Numbered from the stretch's first letter, positions 45,461-54,419 are shown. The stretch: DNA of 64,000 nt from Alloprevotella sp. (GCA_023663135.1 JAMPIE010000001.1:62001-126000), one strand, 5' to 3'. A program made the numbers and translations. Notes: generated by a model not told the origin, from the sequence alone.

Positions 45461-46585
45461 TCATCCAAAAATGGGGGCAAAGAGGGCCTTGGCTCGAGCG
45501 GTGTTGTCGTCGAGGGTGAGAAACACCTTGTCGTAGTCAATTTCCTCCTCTATTGGAGCGAGTGAGCCGGCATAGACGCGGCTCTGTAGACCGAGGGGGG
45601 TGAGGAGGGTGGTCAGTCGGTCGTTCATCTTGGCCGCGGGGCCGCTGACGGGATAGGCCATGAAGCGGCGGCGGAATTGCATGGCGAAGACGGCGCAATG
45701 AAATGAGTTGGTGATGACAAATGAAGCATTGGCCATCAGGGCGAGCCATTGGCCTATGGTGGGCTCCTCTTTCTTATACTTGTCTTCTTGCCCCTGACTC
45801 CCTACGTAGACAATCTTAAGGCCGCGCTCCTTGGCGAAACGATGTATCTCGGGCCAGTTGATGGCGGTGCGAGTGCCAAGGAAGTATATGAAAAGGTAAG
45901 GCTCGTTAACCTGTGGACGGGAGGCTATCTTGAGGTAGTCGTCGGCGCGGAGGAGCAAGGTGGGGTCGGGCGCGAGGTGGGCATCTGTCCGCCCGGCATC
46001 GGCACATATGCCTATGCCACTGGTTTCGCGCACTGTGATAAGATCAAAGCGCTTAAGCCACGGGCCGATGAGGTGGCAGAAGTCGGGCGAGGAGTGTCGG
46101 GCACCAAAGCTGGCGGCCATTGACACTTTTCTGACATTGTCGGGAGCCCATGAGAGGAAGTAGATGCCGTCGGTGGTGTTCCATATCTGGTCGGAGCCCA
46201 CTACATAGGCATCAGCCTGGGGTGGATTTTGCCTTAGCTGTCCGAGGGTATAGGTCTCTTGGGTGCAGTTGAGATACTGCCGCCTGAAGTCCTCAAAGCC
46301 GCGGCAGGTGACGTGGGGGCGGAGCTTGAAGTGGGTGAGGGTATAGAAGGCTGAGCCGAGGGCGCGGCGAAGGAGGTAGATGGGATAAGATTTGAGGCGA
46401 TAGGCCGTGCGTATTTTGTCCTTAAGGAGGCCCTTGAAAGTGGGGACATATTCATGGCCGTTGGTGGCCTTGACCAGAAATGTCTCATGGCCTAAGGAGC
46501 GCAGGAATGTCTGCGTGGCATAGCACTGCAGGAGCTGGCCATAATTGTCTTCTGTCTTCCAGAAGGTGAGAATGCCTATTTTCAT
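45461..46585 (-). CDS. Polysaccharide pyruvyl transferase family protein (copy A)
   Basis: 374 aa from MKIGILTFWKTEDNYGQLLQ, whose A of ATG is the last base of the preceding stop (TGATG). Family features: the N-terminal NYGQLLQCYATQTFL, AYVVGSDQIWN, VSMAASFGARH and ITNSFHCAVFAMQF. It would place a pyruvate ketal on a sugar, with phosphoenolpyruvate as donor. It is directly coupled to the FrhB-like gene, and the same FrhB–pyruvyltransferase order recurs at 49749-51790. Confidence 0.9.
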   Translation of the reverse strand: MKIGILTFWKTEDNYGQLLQCYATQTFLRSLGHETFLVKATNGHEYVPTFKGLLKDKIRTAYRLKSYPIYLLRRALGSAFYTLTHFKLRPHVTCRGFEDFRRQYLNCTQETYTLGQLRQNPPQADAYVVGSDQIWNTTDGIYFLSWAPDNVRKVSMAASFGARHSSPDFCHLIGPWLKRFDLITVRETSGIGICADAGRTDAHLAPDPTLLLRADDYLKIASRPQVNEPYLFIYFLGTRTAINWPEIHRFAKERGLKIVYVGSQGQEDKYKKEEPTIGQWLALMANASFVITNSFHCAVFAMQFRRRFMAYPVSGPAAKMNDRLTTLLTPLGLQSRVYAGSLAPIEEEIDYDKVFLTLDDNTARAKALFAPIFG

Positions 46586-47757
46586 CAGTAGCTTTCGTGT
46601 TTGAGCCGGCGGACGAGGTCGAGCCCGCTGCGCATGAAGTTGTAATAGCGTTGGTGGAGCCATGATTTCTCCGGGGCATCTTTTGCCACGGCGCCATCAT
46701 AGCCGAGCGAGACATAGTCGTGATAAAATTCGTCGCGAGCCTTGCTGGACGGGAGGTGCTTGACGAGCACTTTGTTGCCGGCAATGGCTGTGTCGATGTC
46801 GGAGGTGAAGAATGTGGTCTTGTCGGCTATCCTTTCCCAGAGCTCCTGGCCTCGGGCATTGTTGGTGATCACGAGCGATATGCCCTTGTTGTCGTCGGCA
46901 TCGGGAAAGAGGCGTCCGATGCCCCAGAAGTCGCCCAATGTGATGTCGCCGGGGCGATGGAGGGTGTTGTAGGGACATTCAAAGCAGCTTGGACGCTGGA
47001 GACGGTCACCGAGGAAGAGCTGCATATAAGAGTCATAGCCTGAGTAGAGGTGATGACGCTTGCCGTTGGCAAATGTGATGTTGATATAGAGCCTCTTCCA
47101 GCTCTTCTCTTTGTAGCGGAAGCTCAGTGAGGTGGGTTTTGCGCCATAACGCTTCTCCATCCGGGATAGATAGTCGCTCAAAAATTGAGGGGAGGGGACC
47201 CCGTGACATAGGATGTCTACCGTCAACAGGTTGTCGTAGGGCTTCATCAAGAAATTCCTTAGGGCGGCCACCTGGCAGGGGGTGCCCGAGAAGAGCACAA
47301 GCCTCCCTTCGCGTAGCAGGGCTCTTACCTTGGAATAGATGCCTGTGGTGTCGCTCTGGACATATTTTGACGAGAGCATGGGCTTGAGCTCCTCCATTGT
47401 GGTGGCAATGGCGTGAATGGCTTTCATGTCGGGCGTGAGCCGACAACCTGCTACAGCGCCTCCGCGGCTTATCACGTCGGCGGCGAGGAGGCCAAACACG
47501 CCTCCTGAGGAGCTGCGGAATCGGGTATCCTCGTCGCGGTTTTTGACGGCCAGCACATCTTTTACCACATTGTCGGAGGGGATGTTGATGATGGGGCACA
47601 CCCGCTCGCAGAGGTGACACTCGACACACTTGGATGAGTCGACATGAGGGTAGGGAAACCCTTCGTCGTCATGTCGCATAGTGATGCACCCGTGGCCACA
47701 TATATTGGCGCAGGCGGCACATCCGCTACAGTCTTTTTTATTTTTGAGCTCGATCAT
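46585..47757 (-). CDS. FrhB-like protein with ferredoxin domain (copy A)
   Basis: 390 aa. The N-terminus is a 2[4Fe-4S] ferredoxin with Cys10, 13, 16, 20 and Cys44, 47, 50, 54. Then comes the coenzyme F420 hydrogenase/dehydrogenase beta-subunit domain: SSSGGVFGLLAADV, VLFSGTPCQVAAL, DILCHGVPSP, CPYNTLHRPGDITLGDFWGI. In methanogens this fold binds FAD and handles F420; in polysaccharide loci the substrate is unknown, perhaps a flavin-dependent redox change on a sugar. It overlaps the acyltransferase by 20 bp and the pyruvyltransferase by 1 bp. Confidence 0.88.
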   Translation of the reverse strand: MIELKNKKDCSGCAACANICGHGCITMRHDDEGFPYPHVDSSKCVECHLCERVCPIINIPSDNVVKDVLAVKNRDEDTRFRSSSGGVFGLLAADVISRGGAVAGCRLTPDMKAIHAIATTMEELKPMLSSKYVQSDTTGIYSKVRALLREGRLVLFSGTPCQVAALRNFLMKPYDNLLTVDILCHGVPSPQFLSDYLSRMEKRYGAKPTSLSFRYKEKSWKRLYINITFANGKRHHLYSGYDSYMQLFLGDRLQRPSCFECPYNTLHRPGDITLGDFWGIGRLFPDADDNKGISLVITNNARGQELWERIADKTTFFTSDIDTAIAGNKVLVKHLPSSKARDEFYHDYVSLGYDGAVAKDAPEKSWLHQRYYNFMRSGLDLVRRLKHESY

Positions 47758-48742
47758 ACGAGAGTTGTCGTTGCTTTGCAGTCAGTGATGAGATGAATTT
47801 GTTAAGGAGCCAGGCCGCGGCCACCACCATGATAAACCAGGCTATCTTCGCCACGGCGGGGGAGAGTAGCTCTCTCAGCGGGCCGCATATGGTCTCGGAA
47901 AACTCATGGTTGATGTGGAGGAGGTATATCTCTAAACTTATAATGCCTAAGAATGAGAAAAGTTTATACACGGGCCCGGCCATTTCGATTACGCGTGCCA
48001 TGACGAAGAGCATCGGCACGATAAATAGCGGGATGGATACTCGGCATATCGTGAGGCCATAGGTAAGGTTTGACCCTTTGACAAACAATCCGAAGCCAAA
48101 CCCAAGCAGGCCAAGTATCATCAGAGGAGTCCAGTGTCTGACGGAAAGTGTTACTCCCCCGCGCATCATCTTATAGGCAAGAAATCCGGCTACATATACT
48201 GCCACACGGCTATATGAGAGATAGACATGGTTGATAAGCGAGAAGTAGCCGAGCACCATGGCCATGAACATAGCTCCTGCCATCACCCATATGAGAGTTT
48301 TCATTGAGCATCGTGATAAGATGGGAGCCAGCAGATAGAAGAGAATCAGAGTGGGTATATACCACTCAAAATTGCAGTGGCCGGTCCACCATCCGAGACT
48401 TGTAAACCAAAATATATAGTCGGTAACATCATTGGGAAAGTTGGCGAGATTGAAATAGGTGCCAAATATTGCCATAATTAGGAGGACAGTCCACCATGTG
48501 GGAAGTATTCTGACAAATCGACGTTTGAAGAAGCCGGCCGTGGAAGGGTCTTTTGTCAAGGAGGCGCAGAGGCCAAAGCCCGACACGAAGAAGAAGATGT
48601 CGACACCCATCCAGCCCAAGGCAAAGAGCTCGCGAAGCCCGGGCATGTCTATCCCCGTATGATAGAAAAAAATCCAAAAGATTGACAGCCCCATCAGCAT
48701 GGAGCGATGTCGAGAGATGAATGAAAGTTCGTAGGGGTTCAT
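47738..48742 (-). CDS. Acyltransferase 3 family membrane protein
   Basis: 334 aa with about ten helices. The opening HRSMLMGLSIFWIFFYHTG, with its His, and GVDIFFFVSGFGLCASL are the family signatures of OafA/Acyltransferase_3 proteins. It likely O-acetylates the polysaccharide at the membrane. It overlaps the upstream glycosyltransferase by 4 bp and the FrhB-like gene by 20 bp. Confidence 0.9.
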   Translation of the reverse strand: MNPYELSFISRHRSMLMGLSIFWIFFYHTGIDMPGLRELFALGWMGVDIFFFVSGFGLCASLTKDPSTAGFFKRRFVRILPTWWTVLLIMAIFGTYFNLANFPNDVTDYIFWFTSLGWWTGHCNFEWYIPTLILFYLLAPILSRCSMKTLIWVMAGAMFMAMVLGYFSLINHVYLSYSRVAVYVAGFLAYKMMRGGVTLSVRHWTPLMILGLLGFGFGLFVKGSNLTYGLTICRVSIPLFIVPMLFVMARVIEMAGPVYKLFSFLGIISLEIYLLHINHEFSETICGPLRELLSPAVAKIAWFIMVVAAAWLLNKFISSLTAKQRQLSYDRAQK

Positions 48743-49752
48743 TTTAGCAGTCGTTTAAGTGGATTGAGTATCTTAGCTTTAAGCGCGGCCCGGCGTGCAT
48801 TGGCAAGCATACGGGCGGCCTGTTTATCCCTGGCAAGTGAATATATTTTCCCCTTAAGGCGCGGGTCTGATTCCAATGCGCGACAGATGCGAGAATCGGC
48901 AAGGATCTGGAGCAGCTTTTCTTCTTGGGCCTTCTTCCTGAGGGAGGAGCGGGTGAGCATGGCTATGAGAGCCGGCAGTCGGCAGGCAAGGTGATAGTCT
49001 AAGTCGCGATTCAGGGCAGGTGAGCTCATCCCATGGACGTCAATGAATGATGATAGGTCATTGAAGGCGTTGCTGTAGTTCTCGTAGAGATTGGCATGGT
49101 AGCGGGAGGTGGCTCCGGAGCCTGACTGCCTATATAAGTAGAGTGGGAGAGGGGCATATTCGATGGTGGAGGCCATAAGGATAGCCTTCCAGCAGAAAAA
49201 CATATCCTCGCCGTAGGCCATGCCGGGTATGAATTCCACACCCTTGAGACACTCTCGACGAAAGGCCTTGATTCCGAGCGACACGGCGCATCCATGCCTC
49301 ATCAAAGTGTTGAAGGCCTCTTTATGGGGAAGGCTCTCTGCATGAGCCGGGAGGGGCAGTGGATGAGTCTTGGGCTTGGAGTAAAAGGCGGTGAAGTTCC
49401 AAACAAGGATGTCGGGACGCTTATCTTCAAGCATTCCAGTGATAATCTCCAGTGCCTGCGGATGGAGAAGGTCGTCGGAATCAATGAAATTGATATATTC
49501 GCCGCGTGCCTCGGCGATGCCTCGGTTGCGGGTTATGCTCACTCCTTCGTTGGGCTTGTCAATGACGCATATGCCCGGATGGACTTCTTCATACTCTCGC
49601 ATGATGGCGAGCGACCCGTCGCGCGAGCCGTCGTTGATGAGCAGCAGCTCGCAGCGGCTGAAGGCCGGTTGCGTGATGATGCAGTCGATGGTCTCGCGGA
49701 GATATTTCTCTGCGTTGTAGACCGGTATGATGATTGAGAGCAGGGGGGTCAT
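48739..49752 (-). CDS. Glycosyltransferase family 2
   Basis: 337 aa from MTPLLSIIIPVYNAEKYL at 49752, which overlaps the preceding stop (ATGA) and removes a 39-residue extension. GT-A motifs: LLINDGSRDGSL, INFIDSDDLLHPQAL and GMAYGEDMFFCWKAI. The helical, basic C-terminal ~100 residues are typical for capsule GT2 enzymes. It adds a sugar to the repeat unit. Confidence 0.9.
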   Translation of the reverse strand: MTPLLSIIIPVYNAEKYLRETIDCIITQPAFSRCELLLINDGSRDGSLAIMREYEEVHPGICVIDKPNEGVSITRNRGIAEARGEYINFIDSDDLLHPQALEIITGMLEDKRPDILVWNFTAFYSKPKTHPLPLPAHAESLPHKEAFNTLMRHGCAVSLGIKAFRRECLKGVEFIPGMAYGEDMFFCWKAILMASTIEYAPLPLYLYRQSGSGATSRYHANLYENYSNAFNDLSSFIDVHGMSSPALNRDLDYHLACRLPALIAMLTRSSLRKKAQEEKLLQILADSRICRALESDPRLKGKIYSLARDKQAARMLANARRAALKAKILNPLKRLLK

Positions 49753-50846
49753 TTCAAGGCTTCGGTTAGGAATTGGAGCGATTGGTTGCGGCGGTCGGCC
49801 AAATGGGCGTTGACCTTGTCCCAGTCGATTGACGGCAAGGTGACTTTGGCGACATCGGTGCAGAGACACTGCTCTAAGGCAAAGTCGGCCAAGAGGGAGT
49901 GGAGGCGAGTGTTGCCGCGCACTCCGTTGAGCTTAACGATGAAGGGCACGTTAAACATTATGGCAAACACTGCGCCGTGGAATGAGTCGGTGACCAGGAG
50001 CGAGGCGTTGGCAATGTTGCTCACCCATTGCTCCACGGGTATGTCTACATGGCTCTCCAAGGAGTCGAAGCGGTGGAAGACGGGGCTCTTAAGATTATTG
50101 GTCACGCGCTCTTGCCCGGAGAGAATGACGGCTTTGCGCAGCAGCTCCCTGGACTCGGAGGTGTCTTCGAGGAGATAGTTGGTCACTCCCGTAGGCTCAT
50201 GTGACGTGACAAACCGTCGGAAGCCGTCGGGGCCAAGCAGCATGGTGGGGTCGAGAACCCACGTGGCCTCGGCGCCGAGCTTGTCGCGGCAGAGGCCGAC
50301 GGCGCTCTGCTCTCTCACCGAGAGGGCATCAAAACGTTGAGCTAAGGGGGCTGCAATGGCGGTCTGCGCATCGCTCAGCTCCCACTTGTCGGTGCCAAAC
50401 GAAGCGGCATAGGCTATCTTCCTCACCTTGGGGTCGGTGACAAAGTCGAGGAAATAGTTGCTTATCGAGGGGGAATAGATGGGTCGCCAGCATTGGTCGC
50501 TGCCCACGATGAAAGCGTCGAAGACTCCCTGTGTCGCGGCACTCTCAAAGGCCTCTTGAGTGTAGATGGGGGAGGTGGATATGATATTGTCGCGGGTGAA
50601 GCGAAGCTGATGGCGTATGAGCTTGTTGCGCTGGGAGGCAGTGAGATATCCCGGGCCATATTGGGGTTTTACGACGCGCAAGATGGCCTTGGCTATATTT
50701 TTTACAGTCGACTCGGGGCGGTGGAAGTGACGGTCGAGTGTCACGGGCTGATGCCCCAGAGAGATGAGTGTCTGCTGGAGGGCGTAGTTTTGGAGCAATC
50801 CGCCATAATTGCCGTGGAGGGGCTGGGTAAGTATTCCGATTCTCAT
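49749..50846 (-). CDS. Polysaccharide pyruvyl transferase family protein (copy B)
   Basis: 365 aa. It begins MRIGILTQPLHGNYGGLLQN and has AFIVGSDQCWRP, KIAYAASFGTDKW and VTDSFHGAVFAIMF. It is homologous to copy A at 45461 but clearly diverged, with QC in place of QI at the GSDQ motif. It overlaps the FrhB-like copy B by 4 bp. Two such enzymes suggest two ketal sites or two acceptor sugars. Confidence 0.9.
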   Translation of the reverse strand: MRIGILTQPLHGNYGGLLQNYALQQTLISLGHQPVTLDRHFHRPESTVKNIAKAILRVVKPQYGPGYLTASQRNKLIRHQLRFTRDNIISTSPIYTQEAFESAATQGVFDAFIVGSDQCWRPIYSPSISNYFLDFVTDPKVRKIAYAASFGTDKWELSDAQTAIAAPLAQRFDALSVREQSAVGLCRDKLGAEATWVLDPTMLLGPDGFRRFVTSHEPTGVTNYLLEDTSESRELLRKAVILSGQERVTNNLKSPVFHRFDSLESHVDIPVEQWVSNIANASLLVTDSFHGAVFAIMFNVPFIVKLNGVRGNTRLHSLLADFALEQCLCTDVAKVTLPSIDWDKVNAHLADRRNQSLQFLTEALK

Positions 50847-51790
50847 TTTTTGATCAGTGACAGAATGTCATAAAATTTCTCTATTATCCTGTGCTTCAAA
50901 GGTCGGGAGGCATATTTCCGGCATGCCTTGTGAAAGTCGGTGGCGGCCAAAATATTAAAGCTTTCAAAGTCGGGATTTTTCGTCGGTTGGGTCACAAGAG
51001 CCTTATTGTGTCGGGCCACATCTTCAAATGTAAGCTCCTTGGCCACCGGGAGCGTGGCAGCGGCTCGTTGACCCTTGTCGGTGTAGCATATCACAGATGA
51101 TGTGCCAAGGTCGTTGTCAATCTCCGGGGCGAGCGAGGCGATGCCCCAAAGGTCGCCTATGGCAATGTCGGCTTTTGACTGCGGATATTTGAATGGGCAA
51201 CGGAAGCAAGCCTCGCGCAGGGTGAAGTTTTTGATGAAGGCATAGAGATAGGGGTTGTCTACGTGCTTCTGGGAGAGGGCGGTGCCGTCGGTGAAGGCGA
51301 TGGTCAGGCTATAGCCTTTCCAGCCGGTGACTTTGTCGCGGAAGTTGATGGAGCGGATGTCGGCGCGGGCATGGCGTGTATGGGCGCAGAGTTCATCGAG
51401 ATATTTGTCCCAGTGCTCGGGCTTTGGCGCCCCATGACACACCACCTCGACCAGAAGCAGGCGGTCGTTCTCGCCGGCTCGCTTGGCCATGGCGGCCACT
51501 TGGCAGGGGGTGCCGCTGAAGAGGACGGCGCGGCCGGCCTCGAGGTCGGCCATGGCATCGTTGACGGCGGTGCCGATGCGCGAGTAGGCATACTTGCTGC
51601 CGCGCAGTGGCGCGAGCCCTTCGGGTGTGTCTACGCGCCGGTGAGCCACGCGTCCGTCGGGGTCGATGGCTGCGCCGTAGACCACGCCTCCTTTAGCGAG
51701 GATGTCCTGGGCCAGAAGTGAGAACACTCCGCCGGCCGAGCTTTGGCGACGGATGTCGCTGTCGGGGTTATGAGAGGCAAAGACTTTCAT
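50843..51790 (-). CDS. FrhB-like protein without ferredoxin domain (copy B)
   Basis: 315 aa. It starts right at the FrhB domain: SSAGGVFSLLAQDILAKGGV, VLFSGTPCQVAAM, VEVVCHGAPKP, CPFKYPQSKADIAIGDLWGI. Compared with copy A it lacks the entire N-terminal 2[4Fe-4S] ferredoxin, so any electrons must come from another protein, possibly copy A. The start overlaps the flippase stop by 4 bp, leaving no room for a missing domain. Partner of the pyruvyltransferase copy B. Confidence 0.85.
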   Translation of the reverse strand: MKVFASHNPDSDIRRQSSAGGVFSLLAQDILAKGGVVYGAAIDPDGRVAHRRVDTPEGLAPLRGSKYAYSRIGTAVNDAMADLEAGRAVLFSGTPCQVAAMAKRAGENDRLLLVEVVCHGAPKPEHWDKYLDELCAHTRHARADIRSINFRDKVTGWKGYSLTIAFTDGTALSQKHVDNPYLYAFIKNFTLREACFRCPFKYPQSKADIAIGDLWGIASLAPEIDNDLGTSSVICYTDKGQRAAATLPVAKELTFEDVARHNKALVTQPTKNPDFESFNILAATDFHKACRKYASRPLKHRIIEKFYDILSLIKK

Positions 51791-53304
51791 CTTCTTATCT
51801 TGGAGATAATCTTTTTGATGGGGGCCATGACGGTGTTGCGCTCATAGCTGTCCATGCTCGTGAGATAAAACAAGGGGCAGTAGACTGCCAGGAAGAGGGC
51901 TATGCCGCCGGCAAGGGACGGCCACGTCGTGGGGAGGAGGCGGGAGGAGGCCACGTAGGCGGCGGCGGTGAACAGGGCCGGGGCTATGGCCATGCGCAAT
52001 ATCTGTCGCCAGAAGAGGCCTATGTCAAGCCGCTGCTTCACCTTATAGTATATGTTCATCACCACCCACTGCCCGGCAAAGAGTGTGAGGCCTATGACGG
52101 CTGCGCATCCTATGGCGCCGAAGCGGGGCGAGGCCCATATCTGGCCGCCGAGGCTGGCGGCGGCGATGGCCAGATAGGCCATGGAGCGGAATTTCTGCTG
52201 TCCGCGGGCCAGGAGTATGGTGATGCCGACGTTTTGTATCAAGGGACAGAGGAGGGCCACGAAAAATATAAGGGTGATGGCGTAGGAGGCTTCGTAGTCG
52301 GCTCCGGCCCATAGGTGGATAAACTGGCGGCCGAAGACTATGAAGCCTGAGAGGATGAGGGCCAGGACGCAAAATTGGAGGCGTCCGGTCTTGACGAAGA
52401 GGGCTGAGATGTCGCGGTCGGTGCCCTCTTTGGCGGCCATGACGGTGATGCGCGGCAGGAGCACTGAGTTGAAGGAGGTGGACATCGACATGTAGAGGTT
52501 CATGAGCATTATGCCTACTGAGTAGATGGCCACGGCGGCGGTGCCGGAGTAGATGCCGAGGATAAACTGGCCGGTAGACCAATAGATGCGGTCAACGATG
52601 GCCCCGAGGAAGTTCCACCAGCTGAAGACCATTATTTCTTTGAAGAGGGTCATCTTGTAGCGGCGAAACCATACTTTGATTTTCAGCTTATAGCGGCAGT
52701 AGAGGAAATTGGCCAAGAGAGTGCCGAGCGAGAAGATTGTCTGGACCACTACCAAGGCCACGGCTTTGTAACCCATGAGAAGGACGGCGATGAGCACTGC
52801 GGTGGAGAGCAGGATGCGGGCTATGGTGAGTGTCCGGGCAAAGACAAATTTCTCGTAGGCCGTGATGATGGAGCCAAAGACGCTGAAGGGGAAGGTCAGT
52901 GCAAGGTTGGCCACCATCAGGCCCATCATGATGCGCGCTTGATGGAGCTCGGCGGGGGTCATGGTGTGGTCAAACATCCGGTCGACGTTGAAGTAGAGCG
53001 CCAGTCCGGCTATGGTGACCAACACGCCGATGATGGCATATCCGGAGACAAACATGCCATAGAGCTCCCATTCGTCGCGCTTGGAGCCGGTGGCGCGGAT
53101 GCGGGCTGTGTAGCGCACTATGGCCGAGCCGAAGCCAAAGTCGAGGAGGGTAAGATAGGCTATGACTGAGGCCACGAGCGAGTAGAGGCCATATTCGTTC
53201 TGACCCAGACACCTGAGCATGAAGGGGGTGTAGAGGAGGCCCGTCAGGGTGTTGAGGGCGATGATGACGTAGTTGAGGGCAGCTCCGGCCTTTACTTGGT
53301 TCAT
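51787..53304 (-). CDS. Oligosaccharide flippase (Wzx, MATE/MVF fold)
   Basis: 505 aa with about 14 predicted helices. The opening AGAALNYVIIALNTLTGLLYTPFML and LTLLDFGFGSAIVRYTA are typical of the polysaccharide_synt family. It should flip undecaprenyl-linked repeat units to the periplasm for the EpsG-type polymerase. It overlaps the recombinase-like gene (4 bp) and the FrhB copy B (4 bp). Second gene of the operon. Confidence 0.92.
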   Translation of the reverse strand: MNQVKAGAALNYVIIALNTLTGLLYTPFMLRCLGQNEYGLYSLVASVIAYLTLLDFGFGSAIVRYTARIRATGSKRDEWELYGMFVSGYAIIGVLVTIAGLALYFNVDRMFDHTMTPAELHQARIMMGLMVANLALTFPFSVFGSIITAYEKFVFARTLTIARILLSTAVLIAVLLMGYKAVALVVVQTIFSLGTLLANFLYCRYKLKIKVWFRRYKMTLFKEIMVFSWWNFLGAIVDRIYWSTGQFILGIYSGTAAVAIYSVGIMLMNLYMSMSTSFNSVLLPRITVMAAKEGTDRDISALFVKTGRLQFCVLALILSGFIVFGRQFIHLWAGADYEASYAITLIFFVALLCPLIQNVGITILLARGQQKFRSMAYLAIAAASLGGQIWASPRFGAIGCAAVIGLTLFAGQWVVMNIYYKVKQRLDIGLFWRQILRMAIAPALFTAAAYVASSRLLPTTWPSLAGGIALFLAVYCPLFYLTSMDSYERNTVMAPIKKIISKIRR

Positions 53305-54206
53305 GTCAGTTGATTGGGGGTTGGTTGTGGACCGGCGGTGACGTAGGCCACCACCTGTCGGCGTAGCTCGTCGGCGCGAGGGGCAGCCGTCGGGCCTTTA
53401 TAGGCGAGGGCGAGGATGGGCATTGTGGCGAGCAACGCGGGGTTGACACATCCGGCCACTTCGTCGGGGCCGAAGCCACATCTGATGGCCAAAGAGGCCC
53501 ATACGGTGGCGGCTATGTCATCGCGTATCTCGGAGGTGTTGATGCCGACCAGGGCCAATAGGTCCATGAGGAGCTTGTGTTGCTTATGCCGGAGGAGGGT
53601 GGTGCCGTCGCTGCGGTCGAGTGGAAAGAGATATTGAGCCTTTGGTCGAGCATAACGGGCTGCTATGGACTTTAGAAAGGGGCAGTTGCCTTTATAAGCA
53701 TCTTTGCGGAAGAAGGCCACGTCGCGGAAGGTCATGCCACCGCTACACACGGCAAAGAGAAACATATCGCGTGTTACTTGACTCTCGGGGCTGAGGGTGT
53801 CTTGGATAGAGGCCAAGAGGGTTATGTCTCTGATGGACCGGGAGTCGGTGACCGGGTCTATCACTTCGGGGGCCATGGCGCGCAGTGCGGCCATTATGGT
53901 GCGGAAGGCATCGGTGGCTGTGGCCTGGCCGCTTTTGACGGCGAGGGTGTTGAGAGCCGAGAGATGCTTGAGGTAATAGATGGCGGTCTTGAGGGTGTGG
54001 CCGGTATAGTTGGTCCACACTGCCCACTGGCCAATGAGGTCGCGTGAAAGGCTTTCGGGGTGGATATGACGACTCTTGAGGAAGCGCTCGAGCGAGTCGA
54101 TGGCTTTCTCACGGCTGCGGCGAGTGGCGGGGTTGGCGCTTTCAGCGGCCAGGGCCCTGAAGACGTCAATGACGCTGCTTTTTATGTTGCCGGCTCCATT
54201 GGCCAT
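53301..54206 (-). CDS. Tyrosine-recombinase-like protein lacking catalytic residues
   Basis: 301 aa from MANGAGNIKSSVIDVF; a longer frame would start inside the promoter. Residues ~10-112 fit the SAM-like core-binding domain of phage integrases, and ~125-275 the catalytic fold. Where Bacteroidetes integrases have RGMSF (first Arg) this one has SGGMTFRDVAF (154-165). The ARHSWAS box (His, second Arg) reads AATVWASLA (232-240). Only a Tyr at 269 could match the nucleophile. It is therefore probably inactive as recombinase. It is the first gene of the polysaccharide operon and overlaps the flippase by 4 bp, suggesting a regulatory DNA-binding role, by inference. Confidence 0.65.
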   Translation of the reverse strand: MANGAGNIKSSVIDVFRALAAESANPATRRSREKAIDSLERFLKSRHIHPESLSRDLIGQWAVWTNYTGHTLKTAIYYLKHLSALNTLAVKSGQATATDAFRTIMAALRAMAPEVIDPVTDSRSIRDITLLASIQDTLSPESQVTRDMFLFAVCSGGMTFRDVAFFRKDAYKGNCPFLKSIAARYARPKAQYLFPLDRSDGTTLLRHKQHKLLMDLLALVGINTSEIRDDIAATVWASLAIRCGFGPDEVAGCVNPALLATMPILALAYKGPTAAPRADELRRQVVAYVTAGPQPTPNQLT

Positions 54207-54355
54207 CGGTGAGATTGGTTGCGTTAATGATGGGTTAGATGCCTGTTGACGGGCAGGTTGAGGTTGAGGTGATGAACGACTTATGGCTTGGGGCTGCGTG
54301 CGTCTGCTGGATGTCAGACTCCTGCATGGCCGGGCAATGTCCCTGCATCCGTCTG

Positions 54356-54385
54356 CAAAGTTAACCAAACAAAACGAAAAAGCAA
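54356..54385 (-). promoter_or_regulatory. Promoter of the polysaccharide operon
   Basis: Minus strand TTG (54385-54383), 19-nt spacer, perfect -7 box TAACTTTG (54363-54356). It predicts a leader of ~145 nt before the ATG at 54206, which contains no hairpin that I can call. Confidence 0.7.
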
Positions 54386-54389
54386 CCCC

Positions 54390-54418
54390 CTCAACATATG
54401 TTTATCAACATGGTTGAG
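54390..54418 (-). terminator. Weak terminator after radA
   Basis: Minus strand hairpin: CTCAAC/GTTGAG arms with an inner ATGTT/AACAT pair, followed by GGGG and TTGCTTTTT. It lies directly after the radA stop, and its T-tract overlaps the -33 element of the next promoter. Confidence 0.4.
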
Positions 54419-54419
54419 A

